DNA of 64,000 nucleotides from Lithobates sylvaticus. Lineage: Eukaryota > Chordata > Amphibia > Anura > Ranidae. The stretch spans positions 100,242,888-100,306,887 of the forward strand of contig CM053031.1 in NCBI GenBank assembly GCA_028564925.1. The letters are read 5' to 3'. This document shows, piece by piece, positions 49,001-58,699 of the stretch. Positions within the stretch are counted from its first letter, which is position 1. Each line of letters starts with the position of its first letter. A program made the translations under genes and the position numbers. Below the pieces are notes generated by a model. That model was not told the origin of the DNA, did not search any database, and was given only the letters and a program-made list of their open reading frames with translations.

Positions 49001-50344
49001 GTGTTAGTCCCATCACACACACAGAGCTATATTTTCTTCCCAGAAGCACCTATAGGACTTGAAGTGTGTTAGTCCCATTACACACACAGAGCTATATTTT
49101 CTTCCCAGAAGCACCTATAGGACTTGAAGTGTGTTAGTCCCATTACACACACAGAGCTATATTTTGTTCCCAGAAGCACCTATAGGACTTGAAGTGTGTT
49201 AGTCCCATCACACACACAGAGCTATATTTTGTTCCCAGAAGCACCTATAGGACTTGAAGTGTGTTAGTCCCATTACACACACAGAGCTATATTTTGTTCC
49301 CAGAAGCACCTATAGGACTTGAAGTGTGTTAGTCCCATTACACACACAGAGCTATATTTTGTTCCCAGAAGCACCTATAGGACTTGTAGTGTGTTAGTGG
49401 CATCACACAGAGCTCCTCTATTTTCTTTGCAGAAGCACCCATAGGACTTCTAGTGTGTTAGTGGCATCACACAGAGCTCCTATATTGTATTCTCAGCAGC
49501 ACCCACAGGACTTCTAGTGTGTTAGTGGCATCACACAGAGCTCCTCTATTTTCTTTGCAGAAGCACCCATAGGACTTCTAGTGTGTTAGTGGCATCACAC
49601 AGAGCTCCTATATTTTCTTCTCAGCAGCACCCACAGGACTTCTAGTGTGTTAGTGGCATCACACAGAGCTCCTATTTTTTCTTTGCATAAGCACCCACAG
49701 GACTTCTAGTGTGTTAGTGGCATCACACAGAGCTCCTCTATTTTCTTTGCAGAAGCACCCACAGGACTTCTAGTGTGTTAGTGGCATCACACAGAGCTCC
49801 TCTATTTTCTTTGCAGAAGCACCCATAGGACTTCTAGTGTGTTAGTGGCATCACACAGAGCTCCTATATATTCTTCTCAGCAGCACCCACAGGACTTCTA
49901 GTGTGTTAGTGGCATCACACAGAGCTCCTATATTTTCTTTGCAGAAGCACCTATAGGACTTCTAGTGTGTTAGTGGCATCACACAGAGCTCCTATATTTT
50001 CTTTGCAGAAGCACCCATAGGACTTCTAGTGTGTTAGTGGCATCACACAGAGCTCCTATATTTTCTTCTCAGCAGCACCCACAGGACTTCTAGTGTGTTA
50101 GTGGCATCACACAGAGCTCCTATTTTTTCTTTGCAGAAGCACCCATAGGACTTCTAGTGTGTTAGTGGCATCACACAGAGCTCCTATATTTTCTTCTCAG
50201 CAGCACCCACAGGACTTCTAGTGTGTTAGTGGCATCACACAGAGCTCCTATATTTTCTTTGCAGAAGCACCTATAGGACTTCTAGTGTGTTAGTGGCATC
50301 ACACAGAGCTCCTATATTTTCTTCTCAGCAGCACCCACAGGACT
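46006..50344 (+). repeat. 65-bp minisatellite in the hAT 5' leader (about 67 units)
   Basis: Head-to-tail units of 65 bp (64 bp in the last 15 or so) run from 46,006 almost to the transposase start. Three unit classes: class A with gtgttagtggcaggcaggca and tattttgttaccag (46,006-46,510, again about 46,980-47,100); class B with gtgttagtcccat, acacacacagagc and tattttcttcccag (most of 46,510-49,380); class C with gtgttagtggcatcacacag and ttctttgcag or ttcttctcag (49,380-50,344). Class order repeats at larger scale, including 585-bp and 910-bp duplications. All units keep a pyrimidine tract plus AG. Confidence 0.97.
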
Positions 50345-50354
50345 ACCGACTACA

Positions 50355-53300
50355 ATGGCTGGAAGACCGCCAAGGGGAGGCAGAGCGTGCAGAGCCAAGA
50401 ACACAGGGCAGGCAGGCTCTGTTTCTAGTGGACGTGGCCGTGGACGTGGACGTGGTCGTGCATCGTCATCAGCACGTGGCCATGGGACACGCGCGTCTTT
50501 GTTTTCGGCAGCTGGACATGTGGAGCCGCATCATGCTGAAGGCTTGGTAGAATGGATGACCAAGCCCTCCTCATCCTCCTCATCCTCTCTCACCCAGGCT
50601 CAGGGTACTGACAGAGCATCATCAGCCACCCCTTCCCTAGACCCACCATGTCCTCCTGAGGAGTCCCCCGAACTCTTTGAGCACAGTGTTGGGTACATGC
50701 TCCAGGAGGATGCCCAACGATTCGAAGGCTCGGATGACGATACCCAGCTTGAGGAATCTGGCAGTACAGTTCCACCAGCTGCAGCTTACTGCCAGGTTTG
50801 CTCTAGTGGTGAAGAGGGAGGGGATGATGAGGTCACTGACTCCACGTGGGTGCCTCAAGGGAGAGAGGATGAGGAGGAGGACGAGGAGGAGGAGGATGCG
50901 GCGTCACATGTCCAACGAGGCAGGATGCCCCCTGGAGGCCAGGTAGAGGCCAGCACAGCAACTGTACAACACCGCAGAGCTCCGCCTGTGCAGGGCGCTG
51001 CCTCTGCACGTTATCAGAAAAGTTCTTTGGTGTGGGCCTTTTTTGAGACGAGTGCAGCAGATCGCACCACTGCTATTTGCAATATTTGTCTCAAGCGTAT
51101 CTCGCGTGGCCAAAACATCAGCCGCTTGGGCACGACAAGCATGACCAGACATATGGCGACCTGCCATGCAGCTCGTTGGCAGGCACACATAAAAGACCCA
51201 CACCAAAGAACTAAGCGGACCTCTCCTTGCTCCTCCTCAGCTGGTATCTCCATCCCCACTACACCTTCAGTCCTCTCTGAAAGCTGCTCTGAGAGGACTG
51301 AAGGTGTAGAATTCGGTGTGTCACAACCAAGTACTTGCAGTACACCGACGTCCGAATGCAGCAGGCAAATTTCCCTGCCCCAGCTGCTGGACCGTAGAAA
51401 GAAGTACACTCCCAGCCATCCACATGCCCAGCGGTTGAATGCTAGCCTTGCTAAATTGCTAGCACTTCAACTGCTGCCTTTTCAGTTGGTAGACTCGGCC
51501 CCCTTCCGTGAGTTTGTTCAATGTGCGGTTCCTCAGTGGCAGGTTCCCAAACGCCACTTTTTCTCGCGGAAGGCGATTCCGTCTCTCTACCGGCATGTGG
51601 AGGGCAATGTCCATGCCTCGCTGGACAGGGCGGTCAGCGGTAAGGTGCATATTACCGCTGACTCATGGTCCAGCAGGCATGGACAGGGACGGTACCTTTC
51701 TTTCACGGCCCATTGGGTCACTCTATTGGCAGCTGGGAGGGATGCAGGACAAGGTGCAGTAGTGTTGGAGGTTGTTCCGCCACCACGCCTCCAAAACGCG
51801 ACTACTGCTACTGGTTGTGACACACCTCTCTCCTCCACCCCCTCCTCTTCTTCTTCCTCCAGTGCTCTGTCCTTGGAACCAGCGGTGCTCCGTAGGCGTA
51901 CAAGGGGCTACGCAAGTACGCAGGCAAAAAGATGCCATGCCGTGCTTGCGCTGGTGTGTTTGGGGGACAGGAGCCACACTGGGCCAGAGGTTCTGGCAGC
52001 TCTGCAGGGGCAGGCCGAGAGGTGGTTGACGCCACGTCAGCTTAAGCCAGGAATGGTCGTTTCTGACAATGGCACCAACCTCCTCTCCGCCCTGCGACAG
52101 GGGCAGCTCACCCATGTGCCCTGCATGGCTCACGTCCTCAACCTGGTGGTGCAGCGGTTCTTGGGCAGGTTCCCAGGCTTACAGGATGTCCTGAGGCAGG
52201 CCAGGAAAGTCTGTGTGCATTTCCGCCGATCTTATAATGCCAGTGCTCGGCTGACTGAGCTGCAAAAGGAGCTGAACCTGCCCAAGAACCGCCTAATATC
52301 TGACATGCCCACCAGGTGGAACTCAACGTTGGCCATGCTGCAGCGACTGCACACGCAGCAGAGGGCCATCAATGAGTACCTTTGCGACTACGGCACCAGG
52401 ACAGGGTCAGGGGAGCTTGGTTTTTTTTCCCCACGTCAGTGGAGCATGATCAGGGATGCATGCACTGTCCTCTCACCATTTGAGGAGGCCACGAGGATGG
52501 TGAGCAGTGACAGTGCATGCATCAGTGACACTGTCCCTCTTGTCCACCTGTTGGAGCATACGCTGCGTGGGATAATGGACAGGGCACTTGAGGCAGAACA
52601 GAGGCAGGAAGAGGAGGACTTCCTTGCCTCTCAAGGCCCCCTTTATCCGGACAGTGTTCCTTCTGTCCCACCCATCACACAGGAAGAGGATGAGGAGGAG
52701 GAGGAGGAGGAGGAGGAGGAGGATTGTGTGAGCATGGAGGTGGAGCCTGGCATTCAGCATCAGCAGCAGCAGTCTTTTAGGGATGATGTACAGTCCCAAC
52801 AAGCCAGTGGACTTGTACGTGGCTGGGAGGAGGTGGCTGGCGATCATGTCATCCTCAGTGACCCAGAAGACTCCGGACCGAATGCCTCAGCTAACCTACG
52901 CTGCATGGCCTCCCTGATCCTGCAAAGCCTGCGGAAGGATCCTCGTGTTCTTCGGATCAAGGAGAGGGACCATTACTGGCTGGCCACTCTCCTTGATCCG
53001 CGGTACAAGGGTAAGGTTGCGGACCTTATCTTGCCGTCGCAGAGGGAGCAGAGGATGAGACATCTCAGGGAGGCCTTGCAGAAAGGTCTGTGCAACGCGT
53101 TCCCAGAAACTGGGAGGCTACAAACTCCTGGTCCTGGGCGACGAGTTGCTGAGGCTTCGGTCAGTGGCAGAAGGAGCGGTGGGGAAGGTGGACGTCTGAC
53201 CGATGCGTTCAGACAATTTTTTAGTCCGCAGCCCCAAGGTATGATCGGTTCCAGCAACCATCGCCAGCGTCTGATATACATGGTGCAGGAATACCTTGGG

Positions 53301-53582
53301 GCAAGGTCAGACTTGGACACCTTTCCCACCGAAAATCCTCTGGCTTACTGGGTCCTGAGGATGGATCACTGGCCAGAGCTTGCACAGTATGCAATTGAGC
53401 TACTGGCCTGTCCTGCCTCCAGCGTTCTTTCCGAACGCACATTCAGTGCTGCTGGAGGATTTGTGACTGATCATAGGGTGCGCCTGTCCACCGCCTCGGT
53501 TGATCGACTGACATTCATCAAAATGAATCAGTCTTGGATCACCACCAGCTACCAGGCACCTGAGGCGGATATAACCGAATAA
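50355..53582 (+). CDS. hAT transposase with BED zinc finger, 1,075 aa
   Basis: Cut-and-paste DNA transposase acting in the nucleus. The N-terminal ~45 residues are Arg/Gly-rich and followed by Ser-rich and acidic stretches. A BED-type zinc finger spans about 222-275 (C242, C245, H266, H271). The catalytic domain shows ITADSWSS (D436), VVSDNGTNLL (D571), the insertion-domain CMAH motif (C590, H593) and MPTRWNS (W655). An acidic tract lies at about 777-791. The C-terminal hAT dimerisation domain (about 993-1062) contains YWVLRMDHWPELAQYA and ACPASSVLSERTFSAAG, with E1027 the likely third catalytic acid. The frame is uninterrupted and ends TAA. The chosen ATG is the first in frame after the minisatellite; a spliced upstream exon cannot be excluded. 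At 1,075 residues it exceeds the usual 600-800, mostly through the N-terminal extension and internal acidic region. It resembles the ZBED/Ac group of hATs; it is probably not a domesticated host gene because it sits in an intact element. Confidence 0.95.
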   Translation: MAGRPPRGGRACRAKNTGQAGSVSSGRGRGRGRGRASSSARGHGTRASLFSAAGHVEPHHAEGLVEWMTKPSSSSSSSLTQAQGTDRASSATPSLDPPCPPEESPELFEHSVGYMLQEDAQRFEGSDDDTQLEESGSTVPPAAAYCQVCSSGEEGGDDEVTDSTWVPQGREDEEEDEEEEDAASHVQRGRMPPGGQVEASTATVQHRRAPPVQGAASARYQKSSLVWAFFETSAADRTTAICNICLKRISRGQNISRLGTTSMTRHMATCHAARWQAHIKDPHQRTKRTSPCSSSAGISIPTTPSVLSESCSERTEGVEFGVSQPSTCSTPTSECSRQISLPQLLDRRKKYTPSHPHAQRLNASLAKLLALQLLPFQLVDSAPFREFVQCAVPQWQVPKRHFFSRKAIPSLYRHVEGNVHASLDRAVSGKVHITADSWSSRHGQGRYLSFTAHWVTLLAAGRDAGQGAVVLEVVPPPRLQNATTATGCDTPLSSTPSSSSSSSALSLEPAVLRRRTRGYASTQAKRCHAVLALVCLGDRSHTGPEVLAALQGQAERWLTPRQLKPGMVVSDNGTNLLSALRQGQLTHVPCMAHVLNLVVQRFLGRFPGLQDVLRQARKVCVHFRRSYNASARLTELQKELNLPKNRLISDMPTRWNSTLAMLQRLHTQQRAINEYLCDYGTRTGSGELGFFSPRQWSMIRDACTVLSPFEEATRMVSSDSACISDTVPLVHLLEHTLRGIMDRALEAEQRQEEEDFLASQGPLYPDSVPSVPPITQEEDEEEEEEEEEEDCVSMEVEPGIQHQQQQSFRDDVQSQQASGLVRGWEEVAGDHVILSDPEDSGPNASANLRCMASLILQSLRKDPRVLRIKERDHYWLATLLDPRYKGKVADLILPSQREQRMRHLREALQKGLCNAFPETGRLQTPGPGRRVAEASVSGRRSGGEGGRLTDAFRQFFSPQPQGMIGSSNHRQRLIYMVQEYLGARSDLDTFPTENPLAYWVLRMDHWPELAQYAIELLACPASSVLSERTFSAAGGFVTDHRVRLSTASVDRLTFIKMNQSWITTSYQAPEADITE

Positions 53583-53688
53583 TTTTTAATGTCACATCCC
53601 TTCAAGACTGCCTATGCTGATGCTGAGTGACTGTCCTCTTATGTTCACTGACTATCCTCTTCCTCCTCCTCAATGATCCATGCCACAG

Positions 53689-54390
53689 CACCAGTGCCTA
53701 AGGCACAATTTTTCAGCCCCTGTTTAACAGGGGCGTGTACTTACAATTTTTTAAAAAAATGCTTCGCAACACGTGTGACTGCTGTGCTCCAAGTACAGTC
53801 TCTGTGAGGGCCGGGTTGCAGTGTTGTGGCACCAGCACCAGTGCCTAAGGCACAATTTTTCAGCCCCTGTTTAACAGGGGCGTGTACTTACAATTTTTTA
53901 AAAAAATGCTTTGCAACACGTGTGACTGCTGTGCTCCAAGTACAGTCTCTGTGAGGGGTTGCAGTGTTGTGGCACCAACACCAGTGCCTAAGGCACAATT
54001 TTTCAGCCCCTGTTTAACAGGGGCGGGTAATTACAAATCTTGATCTAATAGTTCACAGCAGGGCCCATTCCTGCGCCCACCAAGAGTAACTATGAGGGCC
54101 TACAGTCTTGTGGCAACACCGTCCACCACCACCGCCAAAGGCCCAATTTTTCTGCCCTGTTCATCAGGTGCTTGCAATTACAAATCTTGATCTAATAACT
54201 CACAGCAGGGCCCATTCCTGCGCCCACCAAGAGTAACTGTGAGAGCTTACAGTCTTGTGGCAAAACCGTCCACCACCACCACCACCACCACCCCCAATTT
54301 TTCTGCCCTGTTCAACAGGTGCATGCAATTACAAATCTTGATCTATTAACTCACAGCAGGGCCCATTCCTGTGCCCACCAGTCTTGTGGC
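53689..54390 (+). repeat. Tandem repeats 3' of the transposase (about 143-147 bp)
   Basis: Copies starting caccagtgcctaaggcac occur at 53,689, 53,836 and 53,979, each with ttcagcccctgtttaacagg. More diverged copies follow with acaaatcttgatctaat, gggcccattcctg and caccaccacc runs. Probably the 3' untranslated region and tail; no strong AATAAA was seen close to the stop codon. Confidence 0.85.
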
Positions 54391-54839
54391 TACACCAACA
54401 TCTAATAGGGCAAATTTCTGCAGAGTATATACGCCAGGCCCCTACTTTCAAACATCCAACTTACAAACGACTCCTACTTGCAAATGGAAAGAGAAAACAG
54501 GAAGTGAGAGGAAATCTACCCCTAGGAAGGGAAATTCTATCCTGTTAGATTTAATTTGGGAAAAAGGTATCTCCTCTCTACTGATACTTTATCACCAATC
54601 CTTGTTTCAATTAAAACCCCACTTTTCCAAAAACATTTGTCATTGGGACGGAAAGTGAGGTGACATGTTCTGAACAGATGTGCAAAGACAGCAAATGTTA
54701 CAGGGGTGATAACCCCTCCCTATGTTCTCCAAAAAGCTTAAAAATAGATTTTTTTGGGATGGAGCTACACTTCATAATGTACCTGTTCAGATTCTACTTA
54801 AGATCAAACCTAAAGCCGCAAGTGGTTTTAAATGGCTTC
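54391..54839. repeat. Older repeat inside the hAT tail
   Basis: Contains acttacaaacgactcctact, aacaggaagtgagaggaaat and similar strings found near 44,030 and 17.75 kb. Probably another repeat captured within the element; no gene. Confidence 0.4.
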
Positions 54840-55238
54840 TTTTTTTCCTTTACAAATGTCATTTTGTGCAAGGACAGTTCTAAACACGGGAAACACATGC
54901 CACTTCACAGGCATACTTTGGACACCCCCCAGGTACCATATTTAAAGGAAAATGTCACTTTTTTTTTTTCACTTTATGCATCATTAAAATGACTGCTCCC
55001 GAAAAAACGTTAGTTTTTAAAAGTTCTTTTTGCATTGATATATGTCCCCTGGGGCAGGACCCGGGTCCCCAAACCTGTTTTATGACATTAACATGCATAT
55101 TGGCCGTTGTAATTAGCACTTTTGATTTCGAACGTTCGCGTCCATTATAACGTATAGGGTTCGAAAATTCGCGCGAACTTTCGGTCCGTTCGAAGGTTCT
55201 GGTTCGAACCGAACCCGGGGGTGTTCGGCTCATCCCTA
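54840..55238. repeat. hAT tail module shared with two other elements
   Basis: The segment with ctaaacacgggaaac, gacaccccccaggtac, cctggggcaggacc and acattaacatgcatat recurs at about 63,160-63,420 and, inverted, at about 23,540-23,770. The last 130 bp are packed with TTCG/CGAA cores (cgaacgttcg, ggttcgaaccgaac), likely transposase-binding sites by analogy with other hATs. Confidence 0.8.
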
Positions 55239-55246
55239 GTACAGGG
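55239..55246 (+). repeat. hAT target-site duplication, right
   Basis: gtacaggg, identical to 45,528-45,535. Confidence 0.95.
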
Positions 55247-55350
55247 ACTACTTTGAAGTCACACAGATATGAATGGTTATCATTGGGAATCATGGGGTAT
55301 GACTTGTCATGTGACTCTTTGGGATTTTCTTTTACTTTCAAAGATAATAG
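55247..55350. mobile_element. Palindromic MITE, right half (interrupted)
   Basis: Continues actactttgaagtcacacag through gacttgtcatgtgactc. Joined to the left half at 45,535, the centre becomes aaagtagtacagggactact plus tt, an almost perfect palindrome. Confidence 0.65.
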
Positions 55351-55566
55351 TAAACAGGAAAAATAAAAAGAGTGAATCTCCCTAAAGGAGGCACAGACAG
55401 CAACAAAAACTGATGGGTGTTCTAATCCCTCTCTACTCTAATCAAAAACTAAAAAAATTCAGGTAGAATGATGGTCATCATCACCCGACCCTGAAAAATT
55501 AGGATTTTACTGTTTATGGCGAGTGCAAGGACAATTTAGAATTTTTCCGAAAAACAGAATCATACT
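55351..55566. repeat. Degenerate dispersed repeat
   Basis: Contains gggtgttctaatccctctct, similar to 3,515-3,540, and ctccctaaaggaggcac. No gene. Confidence 0.35.
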
Positions 55567-55567
55567 T

Positions 55568-56303
55568 TAACCACATGCCGACTGGGCCATAGCCGAAAGA
55601 CGGCTACAGTGCGGTCGGCTTATTCTGGGTTGACGTCCGTGGGACGTCCTCCCAGAACCTTGCTCCCGCGTGCCCCCTGGGGCGCGCACTCGGGAACATC
55701 CGTGAACATCCGTGACCATGAAATGATGGAGCGATCACATGTAAACAAACCTGTGTCACATCATGACGCTGGTTCCTCCCTCCCCTCCCCTCTCTGTACC
55801 GATCGGTACAGTGAGAGGGGAGAAGCGGAGAGGGGGAGAGATGGCCACAGCGCTGTGGGCTGGATGTGTAGTGCCCACAGCAGTGTGCAATACTCTGCCA
55901 GCAGTGTGCAATACTCTGCCAGCAGTGTGCAATACTCTGTCAGCAGTGTGCAATACTCTGCCAGCACTGTGCAACACTGCAATACCCTGCCAATACTGTG
56001 CAAAACTGCAATACCCTGCCAATACTCGCCAATACTCTGCAATACATTTTAATAGAAACAAAGAATTTTTTTTTTAACCGAATTTTCAGTCTTTTTTTAT
56101 TTATAGCGCAAAAAAAAAAAAAAACCAGCGGTGATTAAATACCACCAAAGGAAAGCTTTATTTGTGTGAAAAAAAGGACAAAAAATTAATTTGGGTACAG
56201 TGTTGCATGACTGAGTAATTGTCATTCAAATTGTGAGAGCACCGAAAGCTGAAAATTGGTCTGGTTAGGAAGGGGGTTTAAGTGCCCAGTGGTTAAGTGG
56301 TTA
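55568..56303. mobile_element. TTTAACCAC-ended repeat with internal minisatellite
   Basis: Left end ttaaccacatgccgactggg and right end cagtggttaagtggttaa are inverse at their tips. The late segment (agcgcaaaaaa, accagcggtgattaaatacc, gctgaaaattggtctgg) is, to my recollection, a frequent frog repeat. Contains a 21-bp tandem array. Frames across it are repeat artefacts. Confidence 0.6.
55878..55982 (+). repeat. 21-bp tandem repeat
   Basis: Five units of cagcagtgtgcaatactctg plus one base, then degenerate ctgcaataccctgccaatac units to about 56,045. Confidence 0.95.
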
Positions 56304-57387
56304 AACATTGAATAAAGGATGACTTTTTGTTTTGAGGTCAAAACATAAAAAAAGGCAATTAAACAAGGAGTTTAGAAAGATATTTGTAAATGTACTACAA
56401 ACATCAGAAGGTGGAAGGATAATTATCTGGCAGTCTCCTTTAACCAGTACATTTATCTCCTGCAATGCAACACACTGAACACGGTAGTAAATGCCTTATT
56501 TTGGTACATTCGGCTTTATGCTCTGGGATTTTACAAAGTAAATCTCGCCTTCTGTACTGCATCATCCCTAAGCTCACACATGGCACGGCAGGACTGCTCA
56601 AAGCGCTATCCAGTTGGAAAGATCTATCTTGGAGTATAAAGGATGCACTGTGCTTGTCCTGAGCTGGACATAATGTACACAGTGACACATCTTGCCAAGC
56701 AAACACACCTTCAAAGACAGAGCAAGGGCTGTTTACAAAATAATTAACAAGCAGTCTTTCTGTGGAGCTGCCAAGTGTCTACCGTTTGAAATGGTATGGT
56801 GTTTTGAGCCCCCAAAAAAGTAATTATTGAATTTCTTTGTAGTTGAGTTTACAAAGGGTACTTAGGGAGAAAAACATGCACTAGTCAATAAATGATTTTA
56901 TAAATGCAAAATTAACTCTTTTATAACCATCTCCCGTACAAAATATTGCAATGCTTTTGGTTTATTATAGAGGTAACATAATTTTGTTAAATGTTAAAGA
57001 AGTTAAAAAACCCAATTCAGACAGGCTGGCATGAAGTCAGCATTTCTGATTCCATAACACAGGCTATTCAAGTTGGTGCCATCTCCCTTGTGCACCACTG
57101 AGTCCTGTGAAAAGCTTTTATTCACGATGCTGGAGGCAGCTGGGAATGGCACCTATCCAGAACATGTTATTTTGATTGACCATCATAACAAAGCAATTTG
57201 TTTATTTATATGATGTTGTCAAACTGGAGTGGATATGGGCAACCACTGGAATGTATGTGGGTTACCACCGATCCTAATGGCCACACTCAAGAGGGCTATT
57301 TTGGGGAAAAGGCTACAAGAGTAGGATATTGTAGTCTATAACCTTCTCTGAGGTTGTAGTGAAATAGACAGAGGCGTTTCTAGGAAG
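56304..57387. other. Single-copy non-coding DNA
   Basis: No gene or transposon recognised. Confidence 0.45.
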
Positions 57388-57389
57388 TA

Positions 57390-58589
57390 CAGTAAAACCT
57401 TGGTTTGATAGTAACTTGGTTTGAGAGTGTTTTGAAAGACAAGCAAAATGTTTTAATACATTTTGACTTGATAAACAAGCGATGTCTTGATATACAAGTA
57501 GTGTCATGTCACAACTCAGTATAAAAGAGAAGAGAGGTGCCTCTAAGTGTGGAAATATGGTTATATTTAATGAAGATACAACATTAAGCAACTCACATGG
57601 TTGAGCATTAAAACAGGCACATCTTATGCCACGTACACACGACCGGACTTTTCAACGGACTAGGTCCGACGGTCTTCCCGACAGACTTTTGGCGGAGTTC
57701 CGACTGACTTTCCGAATGAACAGACTTGGCCACACACAATCACACCAAAGTCTAATGGATCCAAACGTGATGATGTACGACCGGACTAGAATAAGGAAGT
57801 TCATAGCCAGTAGCCAATAGCTGCCCTAGCGTCGGCTTTTGCCCATCGGACTAGCATACACACGTACGGATTTCTCGATAGGAACTGGTTCCGGCGGAGT
57901 TCCGGCAGAAAAATTTGAAACATGTTCTATTTCTAAAGTCCGTCAGATTTTTGGACAGCAAAGGTCCGATGGAGCCCACACACGATCGAATTGTCCGAAA
58001 AGTCCGGTCGTGTGTATGCGGCATAAGTATGCAGGCCTCTGGGCTAAAGCTGTCCACATAGACCATCCTCCGCACTGCCATCAATGTCATCCCTTCCACG
58101 CTGTGCTCCACAAGCGGTTCAAGCCTCGCTTTCAGATCGTTCTACTGCAGGGTAATCTTCCCAGTCATGATTACAGGCTGACAGCTGTAAGAGCCGGTGG
58201 TGAGGAGGATGGTCTTTGCGGACAGCTTCACCCCGGATGCATGCATACTTAGATGTTCCTGTTTTAATCATCAACCATGTGAGTTGCTAAATGTTGTACC
58301 TTCATTTAATGTAACCATATTGCTACACTTAGATGCGCCTCTCTTCTCTTTTTAATCCCCTTGTGGAGGCTGCCATTTGTGGATGGACATTTTATAATTA
58401 CACAACCTATCACATTGCTATAATCTTTTTATATGGACTATAAACTGAAAGACCTATGAATAAATAGTTGTGGAACGAATCATCTGAGTTTTCATTATTT
58501 CTTATGGGGAAATTCGATTTGATATACAAGTGCTTGGATTACAAGCATGTTTCCGGAACAAATTATGCTCACAATCCAAGGTTTTACTG
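57390..58589. mobile_element. TA-flanked long-inverted-repeat element (pogo/Tigger-like)
   Basis: Termini cagtaaaaccttgg and ccaaggttttactg are flanked by TA (57,388-57,389 and 58,590-58,591). The subterminal text ttgataaacaagcgatgtct resembles mammalian Tigger/pogo-type repeats as I remember them. Inner arms (about 57,500-57,622 and 58,248-58,350) are inverse of each other, e.g. gcaactcacatggttga against tcaaccatgtgagttgc. It holds a nested MITE at 57,626-58,026. No transposase recognised. Confidence 0.7.
57626..58026. mobile_element. MITE with TGCCACGTACACACGACC ends (nested)
   Basis: Same family as 37,396-37,803: ends tgccacgtacacacgacc and tgtgtatgcggca, with shared tagccagtagccaatagctg and acatgttctatttcta. 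Inserted between the arms of the TA-flanked element, hence younger than it. Confidence 0.85.
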
Positions 58590-58699
58590 TATAATAAAAA
58601 AATATATTCTATCAGCACAACCCTCTAATGTGTGATATGGAAAATATAATGCATGGAAAAATGTATTATTTAAAATATATATACTAATAATTAGGGGTC

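Larger units (their letters stand above)
45536..55238 (+). mobile_element. Complete 9.7-kb autonomous hAT transposon
   Basis: Left end taaggatgggcccgg and right end ggctcatcccta are imperfect inverted repeats, directly flanked by identical 8-bp copies of gtacaggg. Parts in order: palindrome-rich head with CCAAT/TATA promoter (45,536-45,870), 65-bp minisatellite (46,006-50,344), transposase gene (50,355-53,582), 3' tandem repeats (53,689-54,390) and a tail module shared with two other elements in the window (54,840-55,238). The intact frame and perfect target duplication suggest a recent insertion. At 9.7 kb it is far longer than the usual 2.5-5 kb of hAT elements, mainly because of the minisatellite. 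Confidence 0.93.

Noticed and set aside
46006-50344. Centromeric or telomeric satellite
   Set aside because: The array is bounded on both sides by transposon parts and lies inside the two target duplications.
46006-50344. CRISPR-like array
   Set aside because: Units are contiguous with no unique spacers, and the genome is clearly eukaryotic.
50355-53582. Domesticated host ZBED gene
   Set aside because: Single frame inside an element with complete ends and identical target duplications, so an active or recently active transposon gene is the simpler reading.
55609-56077. Frames of 100-147 codons with repeated SVQYSAS/VCNTLPA-type motifs
   Set aside because: Produced by the 21-bp minisatellite, which is divisible by three and so opens frames in both directions.
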